64,000 nucleotides of DNA from Streptomyces phaeofaciens (GCF_014648915.1 NZ_BMSA01000036.1:18457-82456); one strand, 5' to 3'. Positions 1-9,568 are shown, counted from the stretch's first letter. Made by a program: numbers and translations. Notes: generated by a model not told the origin, from the letters alone.

Positions 1-966
1 GCTCTGGGGGTTGACGACGCCGTCCTTGGCGTGGAAGAGCGGGAAGCGGTCGGTGTTGCGGACCACGAGTGCCGCCGGGTCGAAGACTCGCTCGCGCGAC
101 GAGCCGTCATGGGCGGTGTACGTGTGGAACTTGTACTGGGCCACGTGCGCCCAGAAGACGTCCAGCTCCAGGTGGACGCTCTTGCGGTCCGTCACCTTCA
201 GGAAGTACTCCAGCTTCCGGATGCCGGAGCTGCGGGTCGGCCGGCCCTGGGCGTCGAGCGGGCCGCCGTCGAGCAGGAAGTCGTAGGCGCTGTCGTGGTT
301 GTGGGTGTAGAGCTTGACGCCCTCGCGGCGGGCGATGGCGCCCAAGGTGTTCCACTTCTCGGCGGCGACGTCCCAGTCCGCGCGGTAGGGGGTGCCGACG
401 GGGTCGGCGCCCGTGCCCATGTGCTCCATGCCGAGGATGTTGGCTATCTCCAGCCAGCGCTTGAAGGTGTCCAGGTCGGACGGGGTGAGCGGCCAGGACG
501 CCGGGATGAAGCCGTGGCTGCCCTGGGCCCGCAGGCCGTACGTGTCGAGCCAGGAGCGCAGCAGCTTCGCGCCCTTGACGGTGCCCAGGTCGGCGCCGCC
601 GGGCGCGCTCGCGTGCTGGCCGTATCCGGCGAACTCCACCTGGCGGTAGCCGAAGCGCGACAGCTGCTCGAACACCTCGCGGAAGCCGGAGGGCAGGTCG
701 GAGGCCAGCGGGTCACGGCCGACCGCGTCACGGACGGTGTAGAGGATGATGCCGCGCTTGTGCGGCGGAACCAGAGCGGAGCGGCCCCGGTCACCGCCGG
801 CGGCTTCCGCTCTGTCCTGCGCCACGGCGGGTGCGGCGCCGAAGACGGGGGCGGCGATCGCCGCGGCGGTGGCGGCCGTGCAGGTGCTGAGGAAACGGCG
901 GCGGCTCACGCCGAGGGCGCGGCGCAGGGCGTCGCCGGTGACGGTCTCGTCGTTGAAGGCGGTCAC
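1..966 (-). CDS. Tat-exported sugar phosphate isomerase/epimerase-like TIM-barrel protein, C-terminus outside window
   Basis: The protein resembles xylose-isomerase-like TIM-barrel (AP endonuclease 2) enzymes. It contains stretches such as YGQHASAPGG and LELDVFWAHVAQY, where the acidic residues and histidines would sit at a metal site. The N-terminus has a twin-arginine motif (SRRRFLS, about residues 19-25) followed by an Ala-rich hydrophobic segment, so Tat export is likely. The GTG start at 966 was chosen because an AGAGAG ribosome site precedes it and the Tat signal would be complete. It lies 53 bases downstream of the phosphatase gene on the same strand, so it is probably the last gene of the ebo-type operon. 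The substrate is unknown, and the gene is truncated by the window edge. Confidence 0.85.
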   Translation of the reverse strand, partial: MTAFNDETVTGDALRRALGVSRRRFLSTCTAATAAAIAAPVFGAAPAVAQDRAEAAGGDRGRSALVPPHKRGIILYTVRDAVGRDPLASDLPSGFREVFEQLSRFGYRQVEFAGYGQHASAPGGADLGTVKGAKLLRSWLDTYGLRAQGSHGFIPASWPLTPSDLDTFKRWLEIANILGMEHMGTGADPVGTPYRADWDVAAEKWNTLGAIARREGVKLYTHNHDSAYDFLLDGGPLDAQGRPTRSSGIRKLEYFLKVTDRKSVHLELDVFWAHVAQYKFHTYTAHDGSSRERVFDPAALVVRNTDRFPLFHAKDGVVNPQS

Positions 967-1019
967 AGGGGTTCTCTCTTTCGTCGTCACGGTGCTGCGG
1001 GTGTCTGGCGGCGGCCGCC

Positions 1020-2402
1020 TCAGGAGAGGCCGGCGAGTCGCAGGAGCAGGGACTTCACTTCGGTGGCCGCCACGCGGCCGGATACTGCGCGGGGGGTGGA
1101 GACCAGGACGAGCGGACCTTCTTCGTCGCTCGTGGGGAGGCGGCCGTGGCTGCCGCGTACGGGTGAGGGGTCGAGGGGGACGACGGCGAGCCGGTAGCGC
1201 ATGCCGAGCTTCTTCCGGGCCACCGCCTTGGCCGCCTTGAGCCGTGCGTAGGGATCTTCGGGATCCACGAACAGCTCGGCGGGGTCGTAGCCGGGTTTGC
1301 GGTGGATCTCGACGAGCTGGGCGAAGTCGGGGGCGCGGGCGTCGTCGAGCCAGTAGTAGTACGTGAACCAGGCGTCCGGTGCGGCGAGCGCGACCAGGTC
1401 GCCGGAACGCGGGTGATCGAGTCCGTTCGCCTTCTTGCCGTCGTCGTCGAGGATCTCGTCGATGCCCGGCAGGTCCTTCAGCGCCTCTCGGGTGGCCGGC
1501 AGGTCCTCGGTCCGGCGGACGTAGACGTGCGCCAGCTGATGGTCGGCGACGGCGAAGGCGCGGGACGTCATCGGGTCGAGGTACTCCATGCCGTCCTGGG
1601 TGTGGACCTCCAGGAGTCCGGCCCGCCGCAGGGCGCGGTTGATGTCGACGGGACGGCTGACGCGGGTGATGCCGTACTCGGACAGGGCCACGACCGTGCG
1701 GCCCTCGGCGCGGGCGTCCGCCAGCAACGGGCCGATGACGGCGTCGAGTTCGGCGGCTGCGCGGTGGGAGCGGGGATCGTCGGGGCCGTACCGCTGAAGG
1801 TCGTAGTCGAGATGCGGGAGGTAGCACAGGGTCAGGTCGGGCCGGCGGGTGCGCAGGACGTGGCGGGTCGCGTCGGCGATCCACCGGCTGGAGACGATGT
1901 CCGCGCCCGGTCCCCAGAAGTGGAAGAGCGGGAAGGTGCCCAATCGCGCGGTGAGTTCGTCGTGCAGGGCTGCCGGGCGGGTGTAGCAGTCGGGTTCCTT
2001 GCGGCCGTCGGCGTAGTAGATCGGGCGGGGGGTGACGGTGATGTCGGTGTCGGCGCCCATGGCGTACCACCAGCAGATGTTGGCGACCGTGTAACCGGGG
2101 TGGGCGCGGCGGGCGGTGTCCCAGAGCTTGTCCCCGGCGACCAGGCCGTTGTGCTGGCGCCACAGCAGTACGTCGCCGAGTTCGCGGAAGTACCAGCCGT
2201 TGCCGACGATGCCGTGTTCGTCGGGGAGGGTGCCGGTGAGGAAGGTCGACTGGGCGGTGCACGTGACGGCCGGGAGCACGGTGGTCAGGGTGGCCTGCGA
2301 GCCGGAGGCCGCCAGCGCCTTGAGGTGGGGCATGTGGTCCAGGAGACGGGGGGTGAGGCCGACCACGTCGAGGACCAGGAGTGGTAAGGGACGGGTGCTC
2401 AT
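1020..2402 (-). CDS. alkaline-phosphatase-superfamily (nucleotide pyrophosphatase/phosphodiesterase-like) enzyme of ebo cluster
   Basis: This 460-residue protein has the alkaline phosphatase/phosphodiesterase fold. It begins LLVLDVVGL and has the nucleophile region VTCTAQSTFLTG, a GIVGNGWYF segment, PHLDYDLQRYG and VADHQLAHVYV. Enzymes of this superfamily cleave phosphomonoesters or diesters with bound metals. The usual metal-binding SDHG block reads LSEYGI here, which is odd (see findings). No signal peptide is seen, so it probably acts in the cytoplasm. The ATG overlaps the stop of the upstream EboE gene (ATGA), indicating translational coupling. The reading frame stays open far upstream of this start, but that extension is antisense-like sequence over EboE. 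By position it corresponds to the phosphatase of known ebo clusters. Confidence 0.9.
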   Translation of the reverse strand: MSTRPLPLLVLDVVGLTPRLLDHMPHLKALAASGSQATLTTVLPAVTCTAQSTFLTGTLPDEHGIVGNGWYFRELGDVLLWRQHNGLVAGDKLWDTARRAHPGYTVANICWWYAMGADTDITVTPRPIYYADGRKEPDCYTRPAALHDELTARLGTFPLFHFWGPGADIVSSRWIADATRHVLRTRRPDLTLCYLPHLDYDLQRYGPDDPRSHRAAAELDAVIGPLLADARAEGRTVVALSEYGITRVSRPVDINRALRRAGLLEVHTQDGMEYLDPMTSRAFAVADHQLAHVYVRRTEDLPATREALKDLPGIDEILDDDGKKANGLDHPRSGDLVALAAPDAWFTYYYWLDDARAPDFAQLVEIHRKPGYDPAELFVDPEDPYARLKAAKAVARKKLGMRYRLAVVPLDPSPVRGSHGRLPTSDEEGPLVLVSTPRAVSGRVAATEVKSLLLRLAGLS

Positions 2403-3568
2403 GGCAGCTCCTTCAGGCCGAGGCCGATGAGCAGGTCGCGGGCGAGGGTCAGTTCGGCGGCGATGCCCTCGACGAGCTGAGTCCTGGTGCGGGGGCGCAG
2501 TCCGGGCGGGAGGGCCTGCCAGGTGTAGGTCTCGACCTCGAGATGGCGGGTGCGCGGCCGCTCGCCTCCCACCAGATGGGCCAGGGCCTCCTGGAGCACG
2601 TGCAGCGTGGAGGTGAGGGGTGGGGCGGGCGGGGCGTGCAGGGGGACGTGGAAGTGGGCGCGCCAGGGTGCGTCGTCGGGCAGGGCGTCGCCGGCCAGCG
2701 CCTCGCCGAGGTCGTCGGTGCCGCGCAGTCCGTCGGGGGTGAGGGTGCGGGTCTGGTGCAGGAAGCGGGGTTCGGCGAAGGCGGCGAGGGCGTCGCGGAC
2801 CTCCGGCCGACGGGGTTCCTCGGCGTGCAGGGCCGCGGACAGCTGCGCCTTGGGGATGCCGACGCCGGCCGCCTCGAGCGCGGCCAGTGCCGTTCCCGGG
2901 TCCTCGAAGGACGTGGCGAGATGGCAGGTGTCGACGCAGACGCCGATACGGTCGCCGGGCAGGGCGGTCAGCGGTCCGATCGCGTCCGCGGTGGTCTCCA
3001 CCGTGCACCCTGGCTCGGGTTCGAGGGCGATACGGATCGATTTGCCGGTCAGTTCCTCCAGCGCGTCGAGCCGCCCCGACAGCGTCGTCAGTGCCGCACG
3101 GGCGGTGGCGGCGGCGTGCTCGTCGAAGTCGGTGCGCCAGGCGAGCGGGAGGGTGGAGACGGTCCCCTCGGTGACGTCGTCCGGGAGGAGCGCGGTCAGG
3201 AGCCGGGCCAGGTCGGTGGTGTGCGCGAGGCGTACGGGGTCGGTCCAGTCGGGCCGGTAGACGCGGTACTTGACCTCCTCGGCGCCGAACCCCTCGTAGG
3301 GGAAGCCGTTCAGCGTGACTGCTTCGAGGCCGCGCCGGTCCAGCTCGGCCCGTAGTTTCCGCAACGCCACCGGGTCGCTGATCAGCGCGCGTGCGGCGCC
3401 CTTGGCGAGCCACAGGCCGATGCCGAGGCGGTCGCGTCCCAGGCATTTGCGGACCGGCTCGCAGTGGTCGCGCAGTTGTGCGAGAACACCGTCGAGGGTT
3501 TCGGCGGGGTGGACGTTGGTGCAGTAGGCGACGTGGACGGTGGAGCCGTCGGGGTGCCGGAAGCGCAT
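2399..3568 (-). CDS. eboE: EboE-like metabolite traffic protein (TIM-barrel, xylose-isomerase-like)
   Basis: This 389-residue cytoplasmic protein starts MRFRHPDGSTVHVAYCTNVHP, a start typical of EboE proteins. It has barrel-type motifs: LEPEPGC (Glu ligand region), GVCVDTCHLATSFE (Asp/His ligands) and RAHFHVPLH. It probably acts on a sugar- or cyclitol-like intermediate, but the reaction is unknown. It starts 3 bases after the TatD-like gene and ends inside the start of the phosphatase gene. The family assignment is from memory of the EboE group and fits the neighbours EboA, TatD-like, UbiA and phosphatase. Confidence 0.87.
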   Translation of the reverse strand: MRFRHPDGSTVHVAYCTNVHPAETLDGVLAQLRDHCEPVRKCLGRDRLGIGLWLAKGAARALISDPVALRKLRAELDRRGLEAVTLNGFPYEGFGAEEVKYRVYRPDWTDPVRLAHTTDLARLLTALLPDDVTEGTVSTLPLAWRTDFDEHAAATARAALTTLSGRLDALEELTGKSIRIALEPEPGCTVETTADAIGPLTALPGDRIGVCVDTCHLATSFEDPGTALAALEAAGVGIPKAQLSAALHAEEPRRPEVRDALAAFAEPRFLHQTRTLTPDGLRGTDDLGEALAGDALPDDAPWRAHFHVPLHAPPAPPLTSTLHVLQEALAHLVGGERPRTRHLEVETYTWQALPPGLRPRTRTQLVEGIAAELTLARDLLIGLGLKELP

Positions 3569-3571
3569 GCC

Positions 3572-4420
3572 CTACTCGCCTCCGCGGAGGACGGAGTTGC
3601 CTTCGTGCAGGCCGTCCGCTTGCGGGACGTCCAGCCGGAGACGGCCGCTGAGTCCGTAGAACGCGACCGGGTTGCGCCACAGGACCTGGTCGACGGCGTC
3701 CTCGCCGAAGCCGGCCGTGATCATGGCGTCGGCGACCTTGCGGGTCTTCAGCGGGTCGCTCTTTCCCCAGTCCGCGGCCGAGTTGACGAGGACCTTCTCC
3801 GTTCCGTACGCCCGCAGAATCGCGACCATGCGGTCCTCGTCCATCTTGGTGTCCGGGTAGACGGAGAAGCCGAGCCAGCAGCCGCTGTCCTTCGCGTCCT
3901 TGACGGTCGTCTCGTTGAGGTGGTCGAGCAGCACCCGTTCCCTGGGCAGGCTCGACTCGTTGACGACGTCCACGGTGCGGTGCAGACCGGCGAGCTTGTC
4001 GCGGTGGGGTGTGTGGACGAGGGCGGGCAGGCCGTGGTCGGCGGCGAGCTGGAGCTGGGCGGCCAGCGCCGCGTCCTCGGCCGGTGTCATGGAGTCGTAG
4101 CCGATCTCGCCGACGGCGACGACGCCGTCCTTGACGAGGTAGCGGGGCAGCGCGTCCAGGACCGGCGTGCAGCGGGGGTCGTTGGCCTCCTTGGGGTTGA
4201 GCGCGAGGGTGCAGTGGTGGGCGATGCCGTACTGGGCGGCGCGGAAGGGTTCCCAGCCGAGGAGGGCGTCGAAGTAGTCGAAGAAGCTGGCCGGACGGGT
4301 GCGGGGCTGCCCCAGCCAGAAGGAGGGTTCGACGACGGCGCGCACACCGGCGGCGCGCATCGCCTCGTAGTCGTCGGTGGTGCGGGACGTCATATGGATG
4401 TGCGGGTCGAAGATACGCAT
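3572..4420 (-). CDS. TatD-like metal-dependent hydrolase of ebo cluster (EboB position)
   Basis: This 282-residue amidohydrolase-type protein has the N-terminal HxH metal motif DPHIHMTSRTTDDY, then EIGYDS, LVHTPHRDK, LLDHLNE and NSAADWGKSDP. These supply the expected His, Glu and Asp ligands of TatD/phosphotriesterase-like barrels. The ATG shares one base with the EboA stop (TGATG), so expression is coupled. In ebo clusters a TatD-like hydrolase is a standard member, but its substrate is not established. No export signal is present. Confidence 0.9.
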   Translation of the reverse strand: MRIFDPHIHMTSRTTDDYEAMRAAGVRAVVEPSFWLGQPRTRPASFFDYFDALLGWEPFRAAQYGIAHHCTLALNPKEANDPRCTPVLDALPRYLVKDGVVAVGEIGYDSMTPAEDAALAAQLQLAADHGLPALVHTPHRDKLAGLHRTVDVVNESSLPRERVLLDHLNETTVKDAKDSGCWLGFSVYPDTKMDEDRMVAILRAYGTEKVLVNSAADWGKSDPLKTRKVADAMITAGFGEDAVDQVLWRNPVAFYGLSGRLRLDVPQADGLHEGNSVLRGGE

Positions 4421-5058
4421 CAAAGCTCCTTGGGCACTTCGCCCGTCAGGGTCAGCACGCGGCCGAGATCGTCGGGAACATCGCGGCCGGCGGCCGTCCG
4501 CTCGGCCGCGTAGTCGCGGAGCATGCGGGCCAGTTCGCCGTCGCCGGCCGCCCGGTGCGTCCAGCGCGCGACCGCGTCGAGGGGGACGCCGGTGAACAGG
4601 CACTTCAGGACGGCGTGCCGCCAGGCGTGCGCGTCGAGGTGGGCGGCGGCGTACGGGCCGACGGCGGCAAGGACGAGGCCGGTGTCGTTGCTCCGCAGCG
4701 CGTCCTCCACGAGGTGTACGGCGTGCGGTCCTTCGACCAGGGCCGGCAGCGCCCGCAGGACGGCGCGGCGTTCGGCGGCACTGCCGTACCCGTAGAGCCG
4801 GGTCAGCGTCCCGAGTCCGGCCCGGGCCTCGATCAGCAGCAGCGCACGGACGGCGTCCGCGTTGCGGTGGCCGCAGTGCCGCCCGGCGGCGGCGAACCGC
4901 AGCTCCCAGGTGTGGGCGAGGTACGGGGAAGGGGCCGCCGGCGGTGTTCCCGCGGCGCGGGCGGCGTCGGCCAGGGCCTCGTCGAACCAGGCGCGCGCGG
5001 TGTCGTCGGGCAGCAGCGCGGCGACGTCGCCGCGGGTCCAGGCAGGGGGTTGGGTCAT
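4420..5058 (-). CDS. eboA: EboA domain-containing protein
   Basis: This 212-residue protein is rich in Ala and Arg with an all-helical, repeat-like pattern. It includes RAWFDEALADA, DAVRALLLIEARAGL, HAVHLVEDALRSNDTG and WRHAVLKCLFTGVPL, as in EboA proteins. EboA has no defined enzymatic activity, and a scaffold or carrier role is only a guess. The start ATG at 5058 overlaps the stop of the upstream isomerase (ATGA). The frame is open further upstream, but that part is antisense to the isomerase gene and was not used. Its presence is the strongest family marker that this is an ebo-type cluster. Confidence 0.87.
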   Translation of the reverse strand: MTQPPAWTRGDVAALLPDDTARAWFDEALADAARAAGTPPAAPSPYLAHTWELRFAAAGRHCGHRNADAVRALLLIEARAGLGTLTRLYGYGSAAERRAVLRALPALVEGPHAVHLVEDALRSNDTGLVLAAVGPYAAAHLDAHAWRHAVLKCLFTGVPLDAVARWTHRAAGDGELARMLRDYAAERTAAGRDVPDDLGRVLTLTGEVPKEL

Positions 5059-5933
5059 CTCGCCGTCACTCCCGTCGTGACGCCGGCCGCCGTGGTCCGC
5101 AGGAACTCGATGGAGGATCGGGCCAGTTCCGGCCCCGCGTGGGAGTGGCGGGGCAGCTCGACGACGATGAGGCCCTGGTAGTCGACGGCGGCCAGGGCGT
5201 CCAGCACCGGCGGGAAGTCGATCTCGCCGTCGCCGAAGGGCAGATGCTCGTGCACCCCGCGGCGCATGTCCTCGATCTGCACATGCCGCAGCCAGGGCGC
5301 GGCCGCACGGACGCACTCCGCGGGCGGGGCCGGCTCCGCACACTGGCAATGACCGATGTCGAGGGTCAGGCCGAGAGCGCGAGGGCTGTCGAGGGAGGTG
5401 CGCAGATGGTGGAAGTCGGCGAGAGTGGCGAGGAGATGGCCCGGTTCGGGTTCGATCGCCAGGGGCACCCCGGCGGCGGCCGCGGCGTCGAGCACGGGCG
5501 CGAGCGACTCCTGAAGGCGCTGCCACGCGGTGTCGTCGTCGGTGCCGGGGGGCGTGACGCCGCTGAAGCAGTGCACGGCGTGCGCCCCCAGGTCCGCCGC
5601 GACACGGACCGCCGTGATCAGCAGCCGGGTGCGGGCCGCACGCCCCCCGGGGTCCGGGTCGAGCAGCGACGGACCGTGCTTGCGGTGTGGGTCGAGCACA
5701 TAGCGAGCGCCGGTTTCGACGGTCGTGGTGAGACCGAGCGCCGCGAGCCGACGGGCCACCTTGGCCGTACGGGCGGCGAGACCGGGGGCGAGCGGGTCGA
5801 GGTGCATGTGGTCGAGCGTGAGTCCGACGCCGTCGTAGTCCAGGTCCGCGAGCAGGCCCAGGGCGTCGTCGAGACGTAGGTCGGTGAGGCCGTTGGTGCC
5901 GTACCCGAAGCGGAGTCGCCGCCGGCCGCTCAT
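5055..5933 (-). CDS. sugar phosphate isomerase/epimerase family protein
   Basis: This 292-residue TIM-barrel protein of the AP endonuclease 2 superfamily has motifs LDYDGVGLTLDH, LAIEPEPGH (Glu ligand), LGLTLDIGHCQC (Asp/His ligands), RHVQIEDM and GLIVVELPRH (second Glu). These give a plausible divalent metal site for isomerisation or epimerisation of a polyol or ketose. It starts in an ATGA overlap with the prenyltransferase stop and ends in an ATGA overlap with EboA. The specific reaction is unknown. The position suggests it processes the cyclitol or its prenylated product. Confidence 0.9.
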   Translation of the reverse strand: MSGRRRLRFGYGTNGLTDLRLDDALGLLADLDYDGVGLTLDHMHLDPLAPGLAARTAKVARRLAALGLTTTVETGARYVLDPHRKHGPSLLDPDPGGRAARTRLLITAVRVAADLGAHAVHCFSGVTPPGTDDDTAWQRLQESLAPVLDAAAAAGVPLAIEPEPGHLLATLADFHHLRTSLDSPRALGLTLDIGHCQCAEPAPPAECVRAAAPWLRHVQIEDMRRGVHEHLPFGDGEIDFPPVLDALAAVDYQGLIVVELPRHSHAGPELARSSIEFLRTTAAGVTTGVTAR

Positions 5934-6895
5934 GTGGGACTCACCTTCCGTGCGAGCGTGCGGGCCACGGGTGCGAGACCCAGCACGGCCAAGGCGGTGG
6001 CGCTCGCCCCGGACCGGGCGGCGAGCGCGGCCTGGAGCGGGATCATGGCGCGGATCCCGCCGCCGACGGCGCGCTGGGTGAGGTGCGGGGACGGATTGAG
6101 GGCGGCATGCAGGCAGGGAACGGCGGCCGTCCGGACGTACGCGGCTGCCGCCCATGCCGGGACGAGCCCTGTCGACGCGCTCGTCCGAGCCAGCAGCAGG
6201 CCGAGCACGGTCGTGGTGGTGAGGGCGGCGAGGGGCGTGAGTGTCGAACCGCCGTGTGCCTCGTGCCGCGAGACGACGGTGACCGCGTAGGTGTGGGCGG
6301 CCAGCGCGACGGCGGAGGTGGTGGTGCGCGGGGCGGCCGGCGCGACGGCGGAGGTGGTGGTGCGCGGGGCGGTCTTGGGCGATGTCGTGTCGGCGGCTCT
6401 TCGGCGGGACCGCCTCGCGTCGGGAACCGACAGGGTCGCCGTGGCCCCCAGCAGCAGGTCCAGGGCGCGGGCCGCGGCCATCGCCGCCGGGGCCGCGGCG
6501 GTGTGCTTCAGCCGGAGGTCGTACGCCCAGACCGTGGCGGTCAGAGCCGACGCCAGCCCGAGTGCGGGGCGGCCGGCACGGGCGGCGAACGTCAGGCCCG
6601 CCGCGGTCAGGAGTCCGGCCGCACCCAGCGCCGCCGTCGGGGAGATACGCCCGGAGGGGACCGGTCGTTGGGGACGGTCGACGGCGTCCTCGTCGCGGTC
6701 GGCCCAGTCGTTGAGCGCCATGCCCGCCTGGTAGAGACAGAGCGAGGCGCAGGCGGCGTACGTCGTGCCCCGGTTGGGCCGCAGCCCGGCGGCCGCGGCA
6801 CCGGCGAGGGCGTCACCGGGCACGGTGAACAGCGCGGGGACACGGAGCAGTTCGGCCCAGTCCCGCAGCCGCGCCCACGGCATGGAGCGGGTCAC
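5930..6895 (-). CDS. UbiA-type prenyltransferase (SCO3242-like, EboC position)
   Basis: This integral membrane prenyltransferase has about 321 residues and several hydrophobic helices. The first Asp-rich motif reads NDWADRDEDAVDRPQRP and the second region is YDLRLKHT, as in UbiA enzymes that transfer isoprenyl diphosphates to a polar acceptor. GTG at 6895 was chosen because it overlaps the stop of the inositol-phosphate-synthase-like gene (GTGA) and is preceded by GGGAGG. A 36-base in-frame tandem duplication (6304-6375) adds 12 residues to a cytosolic Thr/Ala/Pro-rich loop. The acceptor is probably the cyclitol phosphate made by the upstream enzyme, which is an inference. Confidence 0.9.
   Translation of the reverse strand: MTRSMPWARLRDWAELLRVPALFTVPGDALAGAAAAGLRPNRGTTYAACASLCLYQAGMALNDWADRDEDAVDRPQRPVPSGRISPTAALGAAGLLTAAGLTFAARAGRPALGLASALTATVWAYDLRLKHTAAAPAAMAAARALDLLLGATATLSVPDARRSRRRAADTTSPKTAPRTTTSAVAPAAPRTTTSAVALAAHTYAVTVVSRHEAHGGSTLTPLAALTTTTVLGLLLARTSASTGLVPAWAAAAYVRTAAVPCLHAALNPSPHLTQRAVGGGIRAMIPLQAALAARSGASATALAVLGLAPVARTLARKVSPT
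6304..6375. repeat. 36-bp tandem duplication inside the prenyltransferase gene
   Basis: Two near-identical 36-base copies start at 6304 and 6340. They encode two copies of APRTTTSAVAPA on the minus strand. The unit is a multiple of three, so the reading frame is kept. Confidence 0.85.
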
Positions 6896-8064
6896 TGCGC
6901 CTCCCTCAGGCGGTCGGCGAACGACAGCAGTTCCGCGAACTGCTCCGACAGGCCCGACGGGCCCGCGTCGGGGTCCTTGAAGTAGAAGCCCAGTTCCGGA
7001 AGCGGGCCGGACAGGCCCGCCTCGTGGGCGCGGGCGACCAGGCGGGCCAGGTCCAGGACGAGCGGCGCGGCCAGTGCCGAGTCGCATCCCTGCCAGATGG
7101 TCTGGAGAATCATGCGCGAGCCGAGGAAGCCCTCGAAGGCGACGTGGTCCCAGGCGGTCTTCCAGTCGCCGAGCGCCGGTACGTCGTCGATGTGCACCTC
7201 ACCCTCCGGCGTGTGCCCGAGGGTTTCGGTCAGGACGCGTTCCTTGCCGGCGTTCTTCGCGGCGGCCGCACCCGGGTGGGCCAGCGCCGCGCCGTCACCT
7301 CCGCCCAGCAGATTGGTGCCGGACCAGGCCCGTACCTCCAGGGCGCGCTGGACGAACATCGGGGCGAGCGCGGCCCGCAGCAGCGTCTGACCCGTCTTGC
7401 CGTCACGGCCCGCGTGGGGAAGTCCGTCGGCCGCGCCCGTGAGGACCGGGGCTCGTAGCCCGGTGGACGGCGTGAAGTTGACGTAGGGGCAGTCGGCTCT
7501 CAGGGCGGCGGCCGCGTAGAGGGAGCTGGGCGGCAGCCGTACGGCGTCGGGCTCGGGCAGCGGCTCGGTGGAGGAGACGTTGACGACGACCACCCGTGCC
7601 AGTGCGTTGCGCACGCGGAACGAGGTGAGGTCGGCGGCGAAGTCCGCGATGAGTTCGTCGTCGCCGCGCGTGTCACCCGCGAGCGGTCCGCCGAGCCGTA
7701 TCTCCTCGTCCGCGGCCTGGAGTTCGGCGCGCACGGCGGGGGCGAGCCCGTGCGGCAGGACGCCCGCTTCGGTGAGGTGCTCGGCCCGCTTGGCCAGTGG
7801 GGTGTGGGCGGTGTCGTGGCCGCCGAAGACGAGTGAGGGCAAGGACGGCAGACCGGTGCCGTCGAACGGTGGAGTCTCGGTGACCATGCCGGTCGGCGGG
7901 TACAGTCCGGCGGTGACCGCCGCGCATCCGGCGACGGCGGTCGTGGCCACCGATCCGCGGGCTCCGACGAACCAGACACCGGTGCGTCCGGTGCGTGCGG
8001 TCCGCCCGCCGGTCCGGGCCTGCGATGCGTTCCCGTCGTTGTTCACGGGCTGCCTCCCTGCCAT
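6892..8064 (-). CDS. inositol-3-phosphate synthase-like NAD-dependent cyclase
   Basis: This 390-residue protein resembles myo-inositol-1-phosphate synthases, which convert glucose 6-phosphate to inositol 3-phosphate with bound NAD. After a charged, probably disordered leader of about 28 residues there is a Rossmann start (WFVGARGSVATT), then YVNFTPS, KTGQTLLRAAL (catalytic Lys region), SGTNLLGGGDG and TIWQGCDSALAAPL. It is the first gene of the coupled operon, and its stop overlaps the GTG of the prenyltransferase. An operator-like inverted repeat lies about 345 bases upstream. Known ebo clusters have a dehydroquinate-synthase-like cyclase at this position. It may be a second, specialised copy rather than the housekeeping Ino1. 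Confidence 0.88.
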   Translation of the reverse strand: MAGRQPVNNDGNASQARTGGRTARTGRTGVWFVGARGSVATTAVAGCAAVTAGLYPPTGMVTETPPFDGTGLPSLPSLVFGGHDTAHTPLAKRAEHLTEAGVLPHGLAPAVRAELQAADEEIRLGGPLAGDTRGDDELIADFAADLTSFRVRNALARVVVVNVSSTEPLPEPDAVRLPPSSLYAAAALRADCPYVNFTPSTGLRAPVLTGAADGLPHAGRDGKTGQTLLRAALAPMFVQRALEVRAWSGTNLLGGGDGAALAHPGAAAAKNAGKERVLTETLGHTPEGEVHIDDVPALGDWKTAWDHVAFEGFLGSRMILQTIWQGCDSALAAPLVLDLARLVARAHEAGLSGPLPELGFYFKDPDAGPSGLSEQFAELLSFADRLREAQ

Positions 8065-8529
8065 GTGGATGTTCCGATGCGGGTGGAGGACGGTGGGCGG
8101 GGCTCAAGGCCTGCCAGCCACCGCCGGCACAAGGGCGGCTTTGGCCGCGGCCCGGGAGGGATGCTCCGTGGTGGGCGCGGTCACAGCGTGCGAGTGGGCG
8201 GCGAGAAGGCCGCCGGTGAGATGAACGAGTGATGTCTCGGGGCTCTTGGCGCTGCTCTGTGCAGGTCCTTCGTGGGCCGGTCGCAGGAGAGGTGAGCCGT
8301 GCCACCGGAATGCGCCGTCAGTCTCGAACTGTGCGGCGGCTGGGCACGAGGTGGACCGTAGCCCCGTTCGTCCTTGACCGAAACCCTTCGCGCAACGAAC
8401 GCGTCAAACTTTTTCCCGCTTCAGGACAAAGCCGTGTCCGGGCAGCCCGGACCGGCCCGGCGGCTCTCCCGTCACCGGGCACTGACCTGGTCGGCTCTCG
8501 GCAGGTCGAAGGGATCGGCTACGGAGCGC
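8065..8529 (-). other. long leader/intergenic region upstream of ebo-type operon
   Basis: No convincing gene was found here. The region contains the ROK-type operator at 8409-8431 and, on its left, about 340 bases of probable 5' leader. Open frames in this interval lack codon bias and ribosome sites. Confidence 0.6.
8409..8431. promoter_or_regulatory. candidate ROK repressor operator, site A
   Basis: The inverted repeat CTTTTTCC-N7-GGACAAAG is identical in both arms and spacing to site B at 16296-16318. A/T-rich inverted repeats of this layout are typical of ROK-family operators. Similarity continues leftwards from the repeat for about 30 bases (GAA.C.CTT.CGC, GCGT), so the promoter itself may be shared too. 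Confidence 0.7.
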
Positions 8530-9537
<1,008 letters not shown>

Positions 9538-9568
9538 GGTGCCTCCCAACGTGGTTCCCGGCGGATCT

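Noticed and set aside
2403..3680. N-terminal extension of the phosphatase-like gene (frame open to 3680)
   Set aside because: The extension is antisense-frame sequence over EboE with an Arg/Pro-rich composition. The coupled ATG at 2402 fits the family start.
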